This document shows positions 61,850 through 64,000 of a stretch of 64,000 bases of DNA, piece after piece. The notes below the pieces were generated by a model. It made no database searches, was not told the DNA's origin, and saw only the letters and a program-made list of their open reading frames with translations. The stretch comes from Pradoshia sp. D12 (lineage in GTDB: Bacteria > Bacillota > Bacilli > Bacillales > Pradoshiaceae): the NCBI RefSeq assembly GCF_008935075.1, contig NZ_CP044545.1:3870150-3934149 (forward strand), in the 5' to 3' direction. Position numbers and translations under genes: made by a program. Positions within the stretch are counted from its first letter, which is position 1. Every line of letters starts with the position of its first letter.

Positions 61850-62634
61850 TTTTTCTTACCTCCGGCTTTTACATTTGATTTATCGGCTTTTGCTTGCTTT
61901 AAATCAGGCCCTTTAATGAAGTAAGTTTGGGCAATCGAGAAAATATTACCAACAACCCAATATAAAGATAGTGCTGCCGGGAAGTTAATTGCGAACACAA
62001 TAATCATAATCGGCATAATATATAGCATCATTTGCATAGTTGGATTATCATCCTGTCCAACCATGGATATTTTTTGTTGAATAAAGGTTGTTGCACCTGC
62101 AATTAGCGGAAGGATAAAGTATGGATCCTTGTCGCCTAAATCAAACCATAGGAAACTATGATTAGCAATTTCAGTTGTTCTCATAATTGCGTGATAGAAC
62201 GCAATCAAAATCGGCATTTGAACAAAAATCGGCAAACATCCTGCCAATGGGTTTACCCCATGTTTTTGGAACAAAGCCATTGTTTCCTGCTGCAGTTTTT
62301 GTTGAGTTTCAGCATCCTTAGAGCTGTATTTCTCTTTCAATCTATTCATTTCCGGTTGAATAGCCTGCATCGCTTTTGTACTTTTAATTTGTTTAATCAT
62401 CAATGGTAAAATCAATAATCTAACCAAAATTGTGACCAGAATAATCGATATTCCATATTTATTACCTAATAACTCAGCCATTTTGATTATCAGCCAGGAA
62501 AGCGGATAAACAAAGTATTGATTCCAGATACCAGTACTTTCTGAATCTATTGGTTGATTGACTTCACTACATCCTGATAGAACAGCAATGAGAAAAACAA
62601 CCGAACCAAAGAGAAGCATATGTTTCTTCTTCAA
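61846..62634 (-). CDS. spoIIIJ: Membrane protein insertase YidC/SpoIIIJ
   Basis: A 262-residue Oxa1-type insertase. A lipoprotein signal with lipobox LSGC (Cys22) is followed by five membrane helices; [20 protein letters not shown] carries the conserved arginine of the hydrophilic groove. SpoIIIJ is needed for vegetative insertion and for sporulation stage III. It starts at TTG 62634 behind GGAGGAAA. Confidence 0.94.
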   Translation of the reverse strand: MKKKHMLLFGSVVFLIAVLSGCSEVNQPIDSESTGIWNQYFVYPLSWLIIKMAELLGNKYGISIILVTILVRLLILPLMIKQIKSTKAMQAIQPEMNRLKEKYSSKDAETQQKLQQETMALFQKHGVNPLAGCLPIFVQMPILIAFYHAIMRTTEIANHSFLWFDLGDKDPYFILPLIAGATTFIQQKISMVGQDDNPTMQMMLYIMPIMIIVFAINFPAALSLYWVVGNIFSIAQTYFIKGPDLKQAKADKSNVKAGGKKK

Positions 62635-62758
62635 GCCTTATTTCCTCCTAACTACTTAAGAGGCATTAATACCTCTTATATGCCAATGAATGTATTTTAA
62701 CATCTTTTAGATGTCTACGCCTAAATGTTTTAGGCTTTTTTATAACAGAAAACCTACA

Positions 62759-63100
62759 CTACATTTTTCTCAAGACGCCAGCACGCTTTAATACATGGAT
62801 TAGACTCGCTTTCGATTCATGGAAGTCCATTTCTGAGGTCGGTTTTCTTGCAACAATGATGTAATCATTCCCCTTCATGATTCGATCATCAAGCTCTAAA
62901 AAGGATTGCCTTACATAACGTTTAACACGGTTCCGTGTCACTGCATTGCCAATTTTCTTACTCACTGAAAGACCCAGACGAAAGTTTGTCTGTTCCTTCT
63001 TTAATACGTAAATAACAAATTGCCTGTTCGCAAAAGATTTACCTTTTTTAAATACTTCCTGGAAATCCTGATTCTTTTTAATCCTGCGCTCTTTGTTCAT
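62759..63100 (-). CDS. rnpA: Ribonuclease P protein component
   Basis: A basic 113-residue protein with [12 protein letters not shown], the RNA-binding helix of RnpA, and [10 protein letters not shown]. It helps the RNase P RNA cleave 5' leaders of tRNA precursors. ATG 63100 ([13 protein letters not shown]) is the usual start; the frame opens seven codons earlier. Confidence 0.95.
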   Translation of the reverse strand: MNKERRIKKNQDFQEVFKKGKSFANRQFVIYVLKKEQTNFRLGLSVSKKIGNAVTRNRVKRYVRQSFLELDDRIMKGNDYIIVARKPTSEMDFHESKASLIHVLKRAGVLRKM

Positions 63101-63274
63101 ATATCCACCTGCACCTAACACATACGTTCAACTTTTAAATGGGTTTCGATTTATTTCTAATCCCATTATATTTCCATTGTACATCATTAACAAATTTACG
63201 CATTATTAAAACGCCAATCTGTATATAACTTTGATCTATTTCTCATCTTAATCATTAAAAAACGCTATAAGCTT

Positions 63275-63305
63275 AAAAAAAGACCACTGAAATGGTCAGT
63301 GGTCT
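63275..63305 (-). terminator. Hairpin between rpmH and rnpA
   Basis: AGACCACTGA and TCAGTGGTCT arms with a short loop, followed by seven T's on the minus strand. It overlaps the rpmH stop codon and looks like a full terminator, so rnpA expression would need read-through or its own promoter. Confidence 0.88.
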
Positions 63306-63438
63306 AGGCAGATAATACTTTTCTTCCTTTACGACGACGAGCTGCAAGAACACGACGTCCGTTTTTTGTGCTCATGCGGGCACGGAACCCATGAACTTTG
63401 CTGTGTTTACGTTTATTTGGTTGGTACGTTCTTTTCAT
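63304..63438 (-). CDS. rpmH: Ribosomal protein L34
   Basis: A 44-residue, very basic protein ([18 protein letters not shown] at the start, [18 protein letters not shown] at the end), matching L34 over its full length. ATG 63438 is behind GGGAGG. It is the first gene left of oriC. Confidence 0.97.
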   Translation of the reverse strand: MKRTYQPNKRKHSKVHGFRARMSTKNGRRVLAARRRKGRKVLSA

Positions 63439-63612
63439 ATTAGTACACCTCCCTGAGGATTACAGTTAAAGACAGTCTTTACAATTATATAGATGGTGAT
63501 ACGTAATTGTCAACTTATACTTTCAAACATTAAAAACTACCTTCTGATTTACAAATAAATAAATTTATATGGATCGCTTAAATTTCATTTTTAAAATTTA
63601 CCTTGTTCTCTA

Positions 63613-63890
63613 TGGATAGGTTGTGGATAATTAAATTATCACTATTTAACAATCCACACCCCTTTTCGACAGGTTTTGCACAAACCCACTTCTTGTGGAA
63701 AACTTTCATCCCCATTCACTGAGTCTTGTGGATAAATAACAAAAAACGTTGCAACTCAAGCAAATTTTTGATATCATATTTTTTGTTTTCATTCTTAATA
63801 ACTTATCCACATAAATAATTATCCACAGATTGTTAATAAGCTGTGGATAGGATTTTACACAGGAGCGTATAACTTTGTCCACAGGAAGTG
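63613..63890. other. Chromosomal origin region: DnaA-box cluster
   Basis: Four exact DnaA boxes: TGTGGATAA at 63622-63630 and 63727-63735, and TTATCCACA at 63803-63811 and 63819-63827. One-mismatch forms include TGTGGAAAA (63694-63702), TGTGGATAG (63842-63850) and TTGTCCACA (63875-63883). The position between rpmH and the expected dnaA (outside the window) and the AT-rich setting fit the upstream subregion of a bacillar oriC. Confidence 0.88.
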
Positions 63891-64000
63891 GATATTGTCG
63901 AAAACCTATATTCCCCATAATGTTCCTTATACATTGTTTTTTATATTTATACATTTCCTATTTATATTGTTTTAATTCAAGTTTATTGTGGTTTGGCTGT
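63891..64000. other. AT-rich flank toward dnaA
   Basis: The last 110 bases are AT-rich and hold no gene; they probably carry the dnaA promoter region, which continues beyond the window. Confidence 0.4.

Noticed and set aside
63706..63954. 82-codon open frame on the minus strand inside the origin region
   Set aside because: It runs through DnaA boxes, has no convincing Shine-Dalgarno and has a composition driven by the repeated box sequence; noncoding.

Overview
This AT-rich window is the region to the left of the replication origin in an endospore-forming member of the Bacillaceae. The right end carries the conserved block that lies next to oriC: rpmH, rnpA, spoIIIJ/yidC, jag, mnmE, mnmG, rsmG, noc, parA, parB, yyaC, ychF, rpsF-ssb-rpsR, gdpP-rplI, dnaB, purA, walRKHIJ, htrC and rlmH. 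A cluster of DnaA boxes lies at the very end, with dnaA expected just outside. YyaC, Noc and the SpoIIIJ-type YidC point to a sporulating Bacillus-like genus. Gene order and gaps (no yybS, cotF or yyaD) make it different from B. subtilis itself. I did not identify the species.

Layout. 1-9.4 kb: a partial unknown gene, a glutamine-type ABC importer with the binding protein fused to the permease, an undecaprenyl-diphosphatase (UppP), and a complete Bce-type antimicrobial-peptide module (response regulator, intramembrane-sensing kinase, ABC ATPase, large permease). 9.5-10.3 kb: a stretch with no annotated-size gene that holds four tandem, related micro-ORFs (21-26 codons). Each has a good Shine-Dalgarno, and upstream lie two FNR/CRP-type palindromes and repeated operator-like words. 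This is the most novel item in the window. 10.4-14.1 kb: glycerate use (CdaR-type regulator, GntP-type permease, glycerate kinase). 14.1-14.75 kb: GC-richer structured intergenic repeats, including an element bounded by 16-bp inverted repeats. 15-24.4 kb: a secreted double-domain nucleotidase, an MsrA-MsrB fusion, a thioesterase, membrane and unknown proteins, and a four-gene cluster around a glutathionylspermidine-synthase-like ATP-grasp enzyme with a DUF350 membrane protein and a lipoprotein. 24.6-31.6 kb: galactose use (Na+/sugar symporter, LacI-type regulator, galK-galE-galT) with shared operators and three CcpA (cre) sites. 31.6-36.1 kb: a short-chain dehydrogenase, an unknown protein, NADP-type glutamate dehydrogenase and a YczE/YyaS membrane protein. 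36.3-64 kb: the conserved oriC-proximal core, nearly all on the minus strand, which is co-directional with a replication fork leaving oriC at the right edge.

How the parts fit. UppP and the Bce module both protect the lipid II cycle. The micro-peptide array lies directly beyond the Bce permease gene, on the opposite strand. The gal genes form one regulon sharing TTTAGTAAA-type operators. ParA, ParB and Noc are accompanied by a consensus parS inside parB and weaker parS-like sites in walK and between rpsF and ssb. DnaA-box clusters lie at oriC, between mnmE and jag, and upstream of rlmH. No tRNA, rRNA, CRISPR array or intact insertion sequence was seen.
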